64,000 bases of DNA. It comes from an uncultured Clostridia bacterium (GTDB taxonomy: Bacteria > Bacillota > Clostridia > Christensenellales > Aristaeellaceae). Positions 7,536-16,757 of the stretch are shown one piece after another. The DNA lies in assembly GCA_934632155.1 (NCBI GenBank), contig CAKTXZ010000005.1, positions 1-64,000 on the forward strand, in the 5' to 3' direction. The notes under the pieces were generated by a model. The model searched no databases. It was not told where the DNA came from and saw only the letters and a list, made by a program, of their open reading frames with translations. Within the stretch, counting starts at the first letter, position 1; every line of letters begins with the position of its first letter. Position numbers and translations under genes: made by a program.

Positions 7536-8888
7536 TCAGCCGACGCTCAGGCTTCCCAGCGTAATCATGCGGCCGTTCTGACGGCTGAAGAGCATAACGC
7601 CGTTCCCGCTGAAGCCCAGCCGCACCTGCTGGCCGATTTTATAGGTTACGCCGCCAAAGACCACCGCGGTGAGCAGATATTCGCCCACGCGCACCTTCAC
7701 CGTTGTTTCCATGCCGGTGGGCATGGCGGAGAAGATTTCGCCTGCGATGGGGCCCTGATCGCTGATATGAACGAACTCGGGGCGTACGCCCAGCACAAAA
7801 TCCTGCTGCGTGGGCGCTTCTTCAACGGCTTCGTCGGCGCCGTCCGCACGCGCGATGTGATAGCGGAAAACGGCGTCTGCATTGGTTTTGGCGACATAGC
7901 CGGGCTGCTGCGCGGCTGCTGCGTCCTGGGACTGCTGTTCCTCGTCCAGCTGCTGCTGCGCGGCGAACCAGTCGTCCAGCTTGCTCGCCTGCTCGGGCTG
8001 ATAGCGGCCGATCATGCCGTTCAGCAGCGTTAGTTCCACTGCGCCGCTGGCGTCCTGCTTGCCGGTCGCTTCGATGAAATTGACGGCGGGATTGCCCACA
8101 AAGTCCGCCACGAACAGATTGCGGGGGCGGTTATAGATGTTGAGCGGCTCGTCGTACTGCTGCAGCACGCCGTTGTTGATCAGGCAGATGCGGGTGGCCA
8201 GCGTCATGGCCTCCATCTGGTCATGGGTGACATAGACGAAGGTGCTGCCCGTTTCCAGATGCAGGCGCTGCAGCTCCGACCGCATTTCCAGCCGCAGCTT
8301 CGCGTCCAGATTGGACAGCGGCTCATCCATGAACAGCACGCGCGGCCCCGGAGCGAGGGTACGGGCGATGGCGACGCGCTGCTGCTGGCCGCCGGAAAGC
8401 TCGCTGGGGTAACGATCCATAAACTGGCCGATCTTCACGATATCGCTCACGCGCGCTACGGCGCGCCTGATTTCTTCCCTGCTCAGCTTTCGCGCGGGAG
8501 AAGCGCCCGTTTCATCGCGGAAGACCTCGCCGCGTTCGTTGACGCCCGCGCCCGATTCGTTGATGTTGGAAAGGCCGAAGGCGATATTCTGGTAAACCGT
8601 CATGTTCGGCCACAGGGCGTAATTCTGGAACAGAAAGCCCACGCGCCGCTTGTTGGCCGGTACGTTGACGCCAAGCGCGCTGTCGAAGACGGGCACGTCG
8701 TCGATGGTGATGCGCCCCTCCGTCGGCGTTTCCAGCCCGGCGATCATGCGCAGCGTCGTGGTTTTGCCGCAGCCCGAGGGGCCCAGCAGCGTGACAAAGG
8801 CGTTATCGTCAATTTGCAGGTTCAGATGGTCCACGGCATAATAGCCGCCCCAGCGCTTGGTCACATTGGTCAGTTCAATTCTTGCCAT
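7536..8888 (-). CDS. ABC transporter ATP-binding protein (MalK/FbpC-like)
   Basis: 450 residues. Walker A GPSGCGKTT is at residues 36-44, Q-loop at FLFQNYALWPNM, signature LSGGQQQR, Walker B VLFMDEPLSNLD and switch VYVTHDQMEA. The C-terminal part beyond about residue 240 is a TOBE/OB-type regulatory region, as in MalK, PotA and FbpC. Roughly 30 extra residues (NESGAGVNERGEVFRDETGA region) sit between the Q-loop and the signature, and there is an acidic, Gln-rich insert around residues 305-335. It powers the importer formed with the double permease and binding protein upstream; it is 18 bases from the permease stop. Substrate unknown; iron and polyol or sugar relatives are both possible. Confidence 0.88.
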   Translation of the reverse strand: MARIELTNVTKRWGGYYAVDHLNLQIDDNAFVTLLGPSGCGKTTTLRMIAGLETPTEGRITIDDVPVFDSALGVNVPANKRRVGFLFQNYALWPNMTVYQNIAFGLSNINESGAGVNERGEVFRDETGASPARKLSREEIRRAVARVSDIVKIGQFMDRYPSELSGGQQQRVAIARTLAPGPRVLFMDEPLSNLDAKLRLEMRSELQRLHLETGSTFVYVTHDQMEAMTLATRICLINNGVLQQYDEPLNIYNRPRNLFVADFVGNPAVNFIEATGKQDASGAVELTLLNGMIGRYQPEQASKLDDWFAAQQQLDEEQQSQDAAAAQQPGYVAKTNADAVFRYHIARADGADEAVEEAPTQQDFVLGVRPEFVHISDQGPIAGEIFSAMPTGMETTVKVRVGEYLLTAVVFGGVTYKIGQQVRLGFSGNGVMLFSRQNGRMITLGSLSVG

Positions 8889-8906
8889 GTTGCTTGCCTT
8901 CCTTCC

Positions 8907-10745
8907 TTAATTGCCGCCGATGCCCTTGTCAAGGCTGGCGCCCGTCAGCAGATTGATCAGCGCGTTGAAGAGCAGAATCACCAGAATCAAAATCAGGTTA
9001 ATGCCGCTGGAGAATGCGTACAGCCCCATTTCGTCGAAATAATCCAGCATGGTGGTGATGATGCGTGTTTGAGAGCAGAGCAGCATGAACAGCGTCAGCT
9101 CGCGCAGGCACGTCATGAAGGGGAGAAGGTAGCCGCTGATGATGGAGGATTTCTGGATGGGGATGATAATGCGCGTCATGCGCTTCCACCACGGAATATT
9201 CTGAATGATGGCGGCCTCCTCAATTTCGCCGGACAATTGCAGCATGGAGTTGAGCGCGCTGCGGCTGGCAAAGGGAATGTACTTTACCGTGCCCGCCAGA
9301 ATCAGCAGCAGGAAGGAATTGAAAATGCCGGCTGACGAGCCGAAGATGAAGAACGCGACGCCCACCGCCAGCGACGGCATCAAATAGGGCAGGAAGGCGA
9401 TGTTGTTCACATAGGCCGCCCATTTGCTGCGGCGGTTTTTGCTCACGCAGTAGCCCACCAGCAGGCCGATGGTGCCCGCCGCCAGCGAGCAGCACACCGC
9501 CACAATCAGCGTGCCCTTGAAGGCCGACCAGATGGTGGGGTTGTACAGGATGCCAAGATTTCCGTACATGCCGTTTTCAGTGATGTTCTCGGCGGTATTC
9601 CACCATTTAAGCGTCAGGTTGCCGGCGACGCCGTTGGTGAGGAAGGAGTAATCGCCGGGGTTGGGCAGGAAGGTTTCCACGGCGAAAAGCACGATGGGCA
9701 GGATGCCGGTAAACAGGGTGGTCAGGGTAAAGATGAAGGAGAGAATGTATTTTCCCGCGCGCAGGTTGACCACGCTCGTCTGGCCGGATTTGCCCGTGAC
9801 CGTGGTAAAATTCTTCCGGCCGGATGTGGTGCGCTGATTCACGATGAGAATGATAAAGCCAAAGAGCATCATGATGACGGCCAGAATGCTTGCCTGACCC
9901 GCGCGCTGGGCGTTCAGTTCCACATATTTGGTGGAAAGGGTGGACAGCTTCAGGTAATGCGGGATGGGGTAGGAGCCCATGGCGGAGGAGAAGACCAGCA
10001 GAATGGTGGAAAGAATGGCGGGCTTGACCAGCGGAATGGTCACGCGCAGGAAGGTTTTCCACCGCGGGGTGTTGAGGATGGTGGCGGCTTCCTCAAGGTT
10101 TGCGTCCATATTGCGGAAGATGCCGCCGATGAGGATATAGGCGAAGGGCGCGTAATGCAGCGCCAGCACCACGGCGCTGGGGAACATCCCCTCGCACCAC
10201 CATTTGGGCATGCAGACGTTGAAGATAGCGGCCAGCAGGCCGTCCGACCCGCCGGTAACGGCGTTGCTGTTGAACAGATTCTGCCACACGACGGCGAGCG
10301 TCCACTGCGGCATGATATAGGGGAAAATGAAAATGGAGCTGAGGTATTTTTTGAATTTCAGGTTGGTACGCGTTACCAGATAGGCGAAGACGCCGCCGTA
10401 GAGAATCGCGCCGGCGCAGGCGAACACGCTCAGCAGCACGGAATTGAGCAGCGGCGTCCACAGGTTGATTTTGCTCAGACGCTTGGACATCATGGTTTGG
10501 CCAAAGAAAAGATCAACCCAGTTATAGGCGGTGTAAACCTGCCCCTCCTGGGCGTTCCTGGCGTCGACGGAGCCTGCGTGGATGGTTACGGTGTCCATGA
10601 CGATGGTAATCATGGGCGCAATGGTGGTGATGGTCAGGATGATTCCCAGCAGAAGCAAAATGGTGTTCTGAGGCTTGCTCAGGTAGGTAATCAGCCTGTT
10701 CATTTTCAGCCGAAAAGCGCTCTGACGGCCTGCCGCAGCAATCAT
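8907..10745 (-). CDS. ABC transporter permease, fused two-domain (FbpB/ThiP-like)
   Basis: 612 residues from MIAAAGRQSAFRLKMNRLIT. Two homologous membrane halves are visible, each with about six hydrophobic segments and a cytoplasmic EAA-type loop: EEAATILNTPRWKTFLRVTI in the first half and EEAAIIQNIPWWKRMTRIII in the second. Such fused permeases are typical of ferric-iron, thiamine and 2-aminoethylphosphonate importers. The start at 10745 has AAAGGGGG seven bases upstream; a frame continuing to 10844 lacks a site and is Arg-rich non-coding. Gene order is binding protein, permease, ATPase. Confidence 0.87.
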   Translation of the reverse strand: MIAAAGRQSAFRLKMNRLITYLSKPQNTILLLLGIILTITTIAPMITIVMDTVTIHAGSVDARNAQEGQVYTAYNWVDLFFGQTMMSKRLSKINLWTPLLNSVLLSVFACAGAILYGGVFAYLVTRTNLKFKKYLSSIFIFPYIMPQWTLAVVWQNLFNSNAVTGGSDGLLAAIFNVCMPKWWCEGMFPSAVVLALHYAPFAYILIGGIFRNMDANLEEAATILNTPRWKTFLRVTIPLVKPAILSTILLVFSSAMGSYPIPHYLKLSTLSTKYVELNAQRAGQASILAVIMMLFGFIILIVNQRTTSGRKNFTTVTGKSGQTSVVNLRAGKYILSFIFTLTTLFTGILPIVLFAVETFLPNPGDYSFLTNGVAGNLTLKWWNTAENITENGMYGNLGILYNPTIWSAFKGTLIVAVCCSLAAGTIGLLVGYCVSKNRRSKWAAYVNNIAFLPYLMPSLAVGVAFFIFGSSAGIFNSFLLLILAGTVKYIPFASRSALNSMLQLSGEIEEAAIIQNIPWWKRMTRIIIPIQKSSIISGYLLPFMTCLRELTLFMLLCSQTRIITTMLDYFDEMGLYAFSSGINLILILVILLFNALINLLTGASLDKGIGGN

Positions 10746-10855
10746 GATGTTTCCCCCTTTGCAGTGAATTTCGTGCCGCGGGCGCGGCGTGCGCGTTTTA
10801 TAGAAGGGGCGGCGAACCGGCCAGAGCCGACGCGCCGCCCGCATCGCTTGAAAGC

Positions 10856-10877
10856 GGGAGCGGGAAAGCCCGCCCCC
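10856..10877 (-). other. Intercistronic hairpin between binding protein and permease
   Basis: GGGAGCGGG (10856-10864) pairs with CCCGCCCCC (10869-10877) with one mismatch and a four-base loop, directly after the binding-protein stop codon. There is no U-tract, so it is more likely an RNA-stability or partial-termination element that lets the binding protein outnumber the permease (inference). Confidence 0.55.
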
Positions 10878-10887
10878 GTATAATGGT

Positions 10888-12186
10888 TTATTTGCTGCCG
10901 ACGATCATGTCGATCCAGTCGCCCAGATCCAGCGCGACGGAGGCGCAGTAGGCGGGATCTTCCACAACCAGCGCGCCGCCATCGGCGCTGATCCACCAGT
11001 CGTAGCCGCGGTCGTTCTTGGCGGGGAACTTATTCTCGCCGTCCACGTAGCCGTCCTGGCTGTGATCCTGCATGCAGGCGGGGTTGGCGCTGTAGCCGCC
11101 CATGTCCTTGCCCCAGGCGGCGAAGCCGTCCTGCGTGGTGGTCATATAGGCGATGAAGGCGCAGGCCGTCCAAGGCAGGGGAGAGGTCTTGGGGATCATC
11201 AGGTAATGCTTGTAGGCATAGCCGCCGATGCCGGTGTAGTCATCCTGATACGCCGCGACGGTGATATTGTTGACGGAAGCTTCGGCGGTTTCTTCCACGC
11301 TGCGCAGCTTGGAATAGACCAGCAGGCCGCTCTGACCGGCGGCGGAGGTGGTGACCAGCGTGTTGCAGATGGGGCCGTCGTCCGTCTGCTCGTTATACTG
11401 GCTGCACCAGAGGTAAATCCACGCCAGCGCGTACTTGGCGTTTTCAGCCGTCAGGCCCAGACCCTCCGCATCGGCGGCGAACTGCTCGACATAGGGCGCG
11501 AAGTAGGCCTGCTTGTCGGCGTCCAGCTTGTCATAGGCCGCCTTCAGGTAATCGGCATAGGTGTCCTTGGTCAGCATATAGAGGAAATTCTTGCCGACCA
11601 ATTCGCTGTTAACGCCCATGTACAGGGGCGCCATGCCCTCGGCCACGAAATCCCAGCAGTTGGTGATCTTGACGTCGCCCAGATTGTTGAACATGAACAC
11701 CTTGTTCAGCGTCTGCAGGGCGAGGGGGTTATCGTTGTTTTCACGCGCCAGACCTTCCGCTTCCGCCCATTCCTTGGGGATGAAGTTGAGCAGGTTGCCG
11801 GTGTTGATCATCTTGCTCTGAATCTGGTTGCCGTCCTGAATCAGGGTCATGGAGTAGGTGTGCTTGGAGCCCTTGATATCGGCGTTGAGGGTGGTGAAGA
11901 TGGAGTTGTTCTTGGGCTGGCTCCAGTCGATGGTGCCGGTGTAGGCAGAATCGATGCTCTGCAGCAGCTCGATGAACTTCGCGCCGGCGCTCTTGCCGCG
12001 GCTGGAATTGCCGATGCCGTAGAGCACCTTGCCGTTGGATTCCTCGATGGCTTTCTTGTACAGCTCTTCGTTGGTCATGGTCTGCGCCTTAGCGATCACG
12101 TCGGCCACGCTTTCCTCGGCGAAGGCGAAGGAGCACATGGTTGCCAGCATGGCGAGCGCCAGCAGCAGGGACAGGAATTTTTTCAT
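10888..12186 (-). CDS. ABC transporter extracellular solute-binding protein
   Basis: 432 residues with a clear Sec signal peptide (MKKFLSLLLALAMLATMCSF, then AFA). The mature part resembles the family-1/FbpA-like binding proteins, including a hinge region around NTLVTTSAAGQSGLLVYSKL and an aromatic-rich C-terminal lobe. Cleavage after AFA seems likely. The Cys at residue 18 lies in LATMC, which does not fit a lipobox, so membrane anchoring is unclear. It is the first gene of the importer, 100 bases after the response regulator. AAAGGATG precedes the ATG. Substrate cannot be deduced. Confidence 0.82.
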   Translation of the reverse strand: MKKFLSLLLALAMLATMCSFAFAEESVADVIAKAQTMTNEELYKKAIEESNGKVLYGIGNSSRGKSAGAKFIELLQSIDSAYTGTIDWSQPKNNSIFTTLNADIKGSKHTYSMTLIQDGNQIQSKMINTGNLLNFIPKEWAEAEGLARENNDNPLALQTLNKVFMFNNLGDVKITNCWDFVAEGMAPLYMGVNSELVGKNFLYMLTKDTYADYLKAAYDKLDADKQAYFAPYVEQFAADAEGLGLTAENAKYALAWIYLWCSQYNEQTDDGPICNTLVTTSAAGQSGLLVYSKLRSVEETAEASVNNITVAAYQDDYTGIGGYAYKHYLMIPKTSPLPWTACAFIAYMTTTQDGFAAWGKDMGGYSANPACMQDHSQDGYVDGENKFPAKNDRGYDWWISADGGALVVEDPAYCASVALDLGDWIDMIVGSK

Positions 12187-12238
12187 GATGCGGTCATCCT
12201 TTCACTAAATGGTTGGTTTTTAACCAGCTCTTACATGA

Positions 12239-12267
12239 ATAATACCGCATTCAACGCGATTTGCGAA
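12239..12267 (-). promoter_or_regulatory. Possible promoter of the ABC importer operon
   Basis: Minus strand: TTCGCA (12262-12267), 17-base spacer, TATTAT (12239-12244), in the 100-base gap between the response regulator and the binding protein. The -35 is weak, as expected for an activated promoter. Confidence 0.4.
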
Positions 12268-12286
12268 TGGGGCAAAGCTGCGATTT

Positions 12287-13066
12287 TCATGAAAATTCTG
12301 ATATTCTTTCGCTTTCCTTGCCATTTGCGCTTTGATTTTGATAATCGGAGGGCGACATGCCCGTCAGCTTTTTGAACGCGGAGCCGAAATAATTCACATC
12401 CCGGTAGCCGACGCGCTCGGCCACCTCATACACCTTGCTGCGGCAATCGCGCAGGTATTGCATGGCCATGTGAATGCGGTACTGCGTCAGATAATTGCCC
12501 ACGGTATAGCCTGTTTCCTTCTTGAAAACGTGGGAGAGATGCCCTTCGCTGATGTTGAGATGCTCGGCGATGGCGGTGATGGAAAGGCCGTTGTCGCCAA
12601 AGCGCGCGGCGATATATTGGAGCGCGGATTGCACATACGCGCTTTTCTCGCCCTCGGGCAGGGGAACAAGGCGCGCGGGCGGCGGCGCATTTTTGGCGAT
12701 TTTCAGGCAAACCGCCTGCACGGCGTTTTCCAGCTCCTGATTGCGAAAGGGCTTGAGCAGGTAATCGTCCGCGCCGAACTTGAGCGCGCCGCGAACGTAG
12801 GTAAAATCGCTGTAGGCGGTCAGCACGAGCACATGCGCCGTGCAGCCGCGATTGCGCAGCGCGTTCATCATTTCCACGCCGTCCATGCGCGGCATGCGGA
12901 TATCGGTGATAATCAATTCGGGGCGAAGACGCTCGGCCAGCGCGAGGCCGTCCTCGCCGTTGGCCGCCTCGCCCGCGATTTCGCAGCCCAGCCGCGCCCA
13001 GTCCACGCCCTGAACGATTCCGCGGCGCACCACGGCCTCGTCGTCCACCACCATGACCTTCAGCAT
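12287..13066 (-). CDS. Response regulator, receiver + AraC-type HTH (YesN family)
   Basis: 259 residues. The receiver domain (1-120) has VMVVDDE, the phospho-acceptor Asp in ELIITDIRMPRMDG, LTAYSDF and DYLLKPF. The C-terminal AraC domain (about 155-255) has two HTH motifs, ending with YEVAERVGYRDVNYFGSAFKKLTGMSPSDY. The GGAGGAAG before the ATG at 13066 sets the start; the longer frame is Arg-rich and unsupported. No sensor kinase gene is in the window. Its position directly upstream of the importer suggests it activates that operon, as YesN/YesM-type regulators do for sugar importers. Confidence 0.88.
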   Translation of the reverse strand: MLKVMVVDDEAVVRRGIVQGVDWARLGCEIAGEAANGEDGLALAERLRPELIITDIRMPRMDGVEMMNALRNRGCTAHVLVLTAYSDFTYVRGALKFGADDYLLKPFRNQELENAVQAVCLKIAKNAPPPARLVPLPEGEKSAYVQSALQYIAARFGDNGLSITAIAEHLNISEGHLSHVFKKETGYTVGNYLTQYRIHMAMQYLRDCRSKVYEVAERVGYRDVNYFGSAFKKLTGMSPSDYQNQSANGKESERISEFS

Positions 13067-13215
13067 ACGCTTCCTCCGTCTGTTCCTTTGACCAACGCAC
13101 GCGCGCATCGCGCTCAATGCTCTCAGGCGCATGCGGACTATCCCCAAAGCAGCGAACAAATAGGCGGGGAGCTTTTCCGGAGCGTTCGCGCAGGAAAATC
13201 CTTTCCACAGCCTTG

Positions 13216-13277
13216 TCCTGCAGGATGAAGCCCTTCATCCTGCAGGAAGCGTGTCAAAAGCATCGTTTTTGACACGC
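13216..13277. repeat. Two tandem perfect hairpins upstream of glnS
   Basis: First hairpin: TCCTGCAGGATGAAG (13216-13230) with CTTCATCCTGCAGGA (13233-13247). Second: GCGTGTCAAAA (13249-13259) with TTTTGACACGC (13267-13277). Neither has a terminal U-tract. An ATGAAG/CTTCAT hairpin followed by a TGTC-AAAA/TTTT-GACA hairpin resembles the first and last stems of the multi-hairpin repeat at 5075 and 52854, so this may be a short relative. The rest of the 13067-13489 divergent gap shows only the glnS promoter. Confidence 0.6.
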
Positions 13278-13396
13278 GGAATGCCCTCGGAAGCATGATA
13301 TTACGTTTTGATTGCGCTGTCAACGGAAAAGCGACCGCGCGGCGCGCTTCCGGCTTCGTCAGGGCGAAAAAGCCGCGGCTTTTCCCGCATTTCCCC

Positions 13397-13425
13397 TTGT
13401 ATTTTGCGCTGTTTGCGGCTATAAT
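13397..13425 (+). promoter_or_regulatory. Promoter of glnS-gltX
   Basis: TTGTAT (13397-13402), 17-base spacer, TATAAT (13420-13425), about 65 bases upstream of the glnS start. Confidence 0.65.
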
Positions 13426-13489
13426 GGGTGCGGCGCCGGATAACGGCGCGCTTTCAGTATGGTACGATTGCATCAAGGAGGCTGGGCGT

Positions 13490-15187
13490 ATGGAAAACGA
13501 GACGACACGCACGAACTTTATCTGGGACGCGATTGACCAAGATTTGCAGGAGCAGCGCTGCCAGCAGGTTCACACGCGTTTTCCGCCCGAGCCGAACGGG
13601 TATCTGCACATCGGCCATTGCAAGGCGCTGATTACCGACTTTGGCACCGCCGAAAAGTACGGCGGGCTTTGCAACCTGCGCTTTGACGATACCAACCCGG
13701 CTAAGGAGGACAACGAGTACGCCGAGGGCATCAAGCGCGATATTCGCTGGCTGGGCTTCGACTGGAACGGCGGTATTTTTTACGCCAGCGACTACTACGA
13801 AAAGCTTTACGAAATTGCGGAGGACTTTATCCGGCGCGGTTTGGCCTACGTGGACGAGCTGACGCCCGAGCAGATGACGGAATATCGCGGCACGCTGACC
13901 GCGCCCGGACGGGAATCGCCGTGGCGCAACCGGCCGATGGAGGAATCGCTCGACCTGTTCCGCCGCATGCGCGCGGGCGAATTCCCCGAGGGGCGCATGA
14001 TCCTGCGCGCGAAGATCGACATGGCGTCGCCCAACATGAACATGCGCGACCCGGCCATGTACCGTATTCTTTATAAGGAGCATTGGCGCACGGGCAAGGC
14101 GTGGTGTATTTACCCGATGTACGATTTTGCGCACCCCATCTCCGACGCGCTGGAGGGCATTACGCATTCCCTTTGCTCGCTGGAATTTGAAAATCACCGG
14201 CCGCTGTACGACTGGGTGGTGGAAAACGCGGGCTTCCGTAAGGAAACCACGGTGAACGGCGGGCGCTATCACGGCCCGCGCCAGATCGAATTTGCGCGCC
14301 TGAACATTACCCGCACCGTCATGAGCAAGCGCCATTTGCGCCGGCTGGTGGAGGAAGGGTTTGTTTCCGGCTGGGACGATCCGCGGATGCCTACGCTGTG
14401 CGCCATGCGCCGCCGCGGCTTTCCGGGCAGCGCGATTCGCGCGTTTGTCGAGCAGGTCGGCCTCTCCAAGGCGGATTCCGTGGTGGACGTGGCCATGCTG
14501 GAGGCCTGCGTGCGCGACGAATTGGGCGAAAAGGCGCCCCGCGCCATGGCGGTGCTGCATCCGCTCAAATGCGTGCTGACCAATGTGCCCGCGGATTGGC
14601 GGGATACGCTGACGATGGAAAACCATCCCGATCATCCCGAAATGGGCGAGCGCAGCGTGACCATCAGCAACGAGATCTGGATCGAGCAGGAGGATTTCAT
14701 GGAGGAGCCGCCCAAGAAATTCTTCCGCCTCAAGCCCGAGGGCGAGGTACGCCTCAAGGGCGCGTACATCATCCGCTGCGAAAAGGTGGTCAAGGCGGCG
14801 GACGGCGCGATCGACCATCTGGAATGCACCGTGGATTTGGACAGCCGCAGCGGCTCGGAGGGCGCGAACCGAAAGGTCAAGGGCACCATCCATTGGGTCG
14901 ACGCCAAGGACTGCGCTTCCTTTGAAGCGCGCCTGTACGATCAGCTGATGACCGAAGAATGGGATACCGCGGACGCCGCCGATAAAAAGGACGTGACCCG
15001 GTTCCTTTCGCCCGATTCGTTGGTGGTCGCCAACGGCTTTTGCGAGCATGCGCTGGTTTCAGCCAAGGCCGGCGATACGTTCCAGTTCCTGCGCAACGGC
15101 TATTTCTGCAAGGATCCCGACAGCACGCCGGAGCATCCCGTTTATAACCGCGTGGTCAGTCTCAAGAGCAGCTTTCAGGTGAAGTGA
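13490..15187 (+). CDS. glnS: Glutaminyl-tRNA synthetase
   Basis: 565 residues. The class-I HIGH motif is in FPPEPNGYLHIGHCKAL, and the KMSKS equivalent is VMSKRHLRRLV. The C-terminal half has the GlnRS anticodon-binding beta-barrels, ending around HPVYNRVVSLKSSFQVK. It charges tRNA-Gln directly with glutamine. Many Clostridia lack GlnRS and use GatCAB transamidation, so its presence is notable. The ATG at 13490 follows CAAGGAGG. It is co-transcribed with gltX 61 bases downstream. Confidence 0.95.
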   Translation: MENETTRTNFIWDAIDQDLQEQRCQQVHTRFPPEPNGYLHIGHCKALITDFGTAEKYGGLCNLRFDDTNPAKEDNEYAEGIKRDIRWLGFDWNGGIFYASDYYEKLYEIAEDFIRRGLAYVDELTPEQMTEYRGTLTAPGRESPWRNRPMEESLDLFRRMRAGEFPEGRMILRAKIDMASPNMNMRDPAMYRILYKEHWRTGKAWCIYPMYDFAHPISDALEGITHSLCSLEFENHRPLYDWVVENAGFRKETTVNGGRYHGPRQIEFARLNITRTVMSKRHLRRLVEEGFVSGWDDPRMPTLCAMRRRGFPGSAIRAFVEQVGLSKADSVVDVAMLEACVRDELGEKAPRAMAVLHPLKCVLTNVPADWRDTLTMENHPDHPEMGERSVTISNEIWIEQEDFMEEPPKKFFRLKPEGEVRLKGAYIIRCEKVVKAADGAIDHLECTVDLDSRSGSEGANRKVKGTIHWVDAKDCASFEARLYDQLMTEEWDTADAADKKDVTRFLSPDSLVVANGFCEHALVSAKAGDTFQFLRNGYFCKDPDSTPEHPVYNRVVSLKSSFQVK

Positions 15188-15248
15188 GGAGCGAACGCCG
15201 CAAAGGCCGTTTCCCTGAAAAAAACATAAGCGAACAGGAGGAATTCGC

Positions 15249-16697
15249 ATGAAAGAAGTACGGACGCGGTTCGCGCCGTCGCCGACGGGGTTTATGCATC
15301 TGGGCGGCCTGCGTACGGCGCTGTATAATTACCTGTATGCCAAGAAAATGGGCGGAAAGTTCATCCTGCGGATCGAGGATACCGATCAGGAGCGCTTTGT
15401 CGAGGGCGCGACGCAGGTCATTTACGACACGCTGCGCGGCTGCGGCATGGATTGGGACGAGGGGCCGGATATCGGCGGCGCGTTCGGCCCTTATGTGCAG
15501 AGCGAACGCAAGGCGCTTTACCTGCCCTACGCCAAGGAGCTGGTCGAGAAGGGCGCGGCGTATTATTGCTTCTGTACGAAGGAAGAGCTTGACGCGCGCC
15601 GCACCGCGGCGGAGGCGCGCGGCGAGGTGTTCAAATATGACAAGCATTGCCTGCGCCTGTCCAAGGAGGAGGTGCAAAAGCGGCTGGATGCGGGTGAGCC
15701 GTACGTGATTCGCCTCAATTGCCCCACGACGGGCGAATCGACGTATGACGATGTGGTGTTTGGGCATATGTCCTTCCCGAACGACACGCTGGACGACATG
15801 GTGCTGATTAAGGCGGACGGCATGCCCACCTATAATTTCGCCAACGTGATCGACGACCATCTCATGGGCATTACGCATGTGATGCGCGGCATGGAATACC
15901 TGTCCTCCACGCCCAAGTATAACCTGCTCTACAATGCCTTTGGCTGGGAAATTCCGCAGTATATTCATTTGACCACCGTCATGCGCGACGCGCAGCATAA
16001 GCTTTCCAAGCGCGACGGCGACGCGTATTACAGCGACTTTATCGAAAAGGGCTATTTGAAGGAGGCGCTGATTAATTATCTGGCGCTGGTGGGCTGGAAC
16101 CCGGGCACGGATCAGGAGTTTTTCACCATGCAGGAGCTTCAGGAAGCGTTTGATATTCACCGCCTGAATAATTCTCCCGGCATTTTCGATATTCACAAGC
16201 TGAACTGGATGAACGGGCAGTATATCGCGCGGATGGATCCGGAGGCGTACCTGAAGATGGCGACGCCGTGGTTTGAACGCGTGCTGGCGGGGAAGAACAT
16301 CGATTATCGCCGGCTGGCCGAGCTGACCCAGAGCCGCACCGAGGTGTTTAACCAGCTGCCCGATATGGTGCGCTTTCTGGCGAAAATGCCCGCGTTTGAC
16401 AATGAGCTGTACTTCCACAAAAAAATGAAGTGCGACGCGGCGGTGGCCAAGGAAAACCTGACGCAGTTCCTGCCCGTGCTGGAGGGCGTTTCCCAATGGA
16501 CGGAGCAGAACCTTCACGATACCGTGATGGCCGCCATTGCCCAAAGCGGCCAGAAGAACGGCGCGGTGCTCTGGCCGCTTCGAATCGCCATTTCGGGGCA
16601 GGCCAATACGCCCGGCGGCGCGTTTGAAATCGCTTATCTGCTGGGACGCGAGGAAACGCTGCGGCGCATGCGCGAATCGCTGGCGAAGCTGGGCTGA
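15249..16697 (+). CDS. gltX: Glutamyl-tRNA synthetase
   Basis: 482 residues. Class-I motif FAPSPTGFMHLGGLRTALYN near the N-terminus; the KMSKS-type loop is HKLSKRDGDAY around residue 250. The C-terminal anticodon-binding domain is helical. It charges tRNA-Glu. ACAGGAGGAATTCGC gives a good binding site for the ATG at 15249. Being paired with glnS suggests the GluRS may be discriminating, but this cannot be decided by eye. Confidence 0.95.
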   Translation: MKEVRTRFAPSPTGFMHLGGLRTALYNYLYAKKMGGKFILRIEDTDQERFVEGATQVIYDTLRGCGMDWDEGPDIGGAFGPYVQSERKALYLPYAKELVEKGAAYYCFCTKEELDARRTAAEARGEVFKYDKHCLRLSKEEVQKRLDAGEPYVIRLNCPTTGESTYDDVVFGHMSFPNDTLDDMVLIKADGMPTYNFANVIDDHLMGITHVMRGMEYLSSTPKYNLLYNAFGWEIPQYIHLTTVMRDAQHKLSKRDGDAYYSDFIEKGYLKEALINYLALVGWNPGTDQEFFTMQELQEAFDIHRLNNSPGIFDIHKLNWMNGQYIARMDPEAYLKMATPWFERVLAGKNIDYRRLAELTQSRTEVFNQLPDMVRFLAKMPAFDNELYFHKKMKCDAAVAKENLTQFLPVLEGVSQWTEQNLHDTVMAAIAQSGQKNGAVLWPLRIAISGQANTPGGAFEIAYLLGREETLRRMRESLAKLG

Positions 16698-16700
16698 CGC

Positions 16701-16729
16701 TTGCAATTTTTCCATGTTTCGGCTATAAT
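16701..16729 (+). promoter_or_regulatory. Promoter of the HPr-like gene
   Basis: TTGCAA (16701-16706), 17-base spacer, TATAAT (16724-16729). It lies immediately after the gltX stop, so the small gene downstream has its own promoter. Confidence 0.75.
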
Positions 16730-16757
16730 AAAGTATCGCGTTGAGGAGGTGCTTTTC

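Noticed and set aside
12120..12186. Lipoprotein signal in the first binding protein
   Set aside because: The Cys lies in LATMC, which has Met before the Cys and does not fit a lipobox. A downstream AFA cleavage site fits an ordinary Sec signal better.
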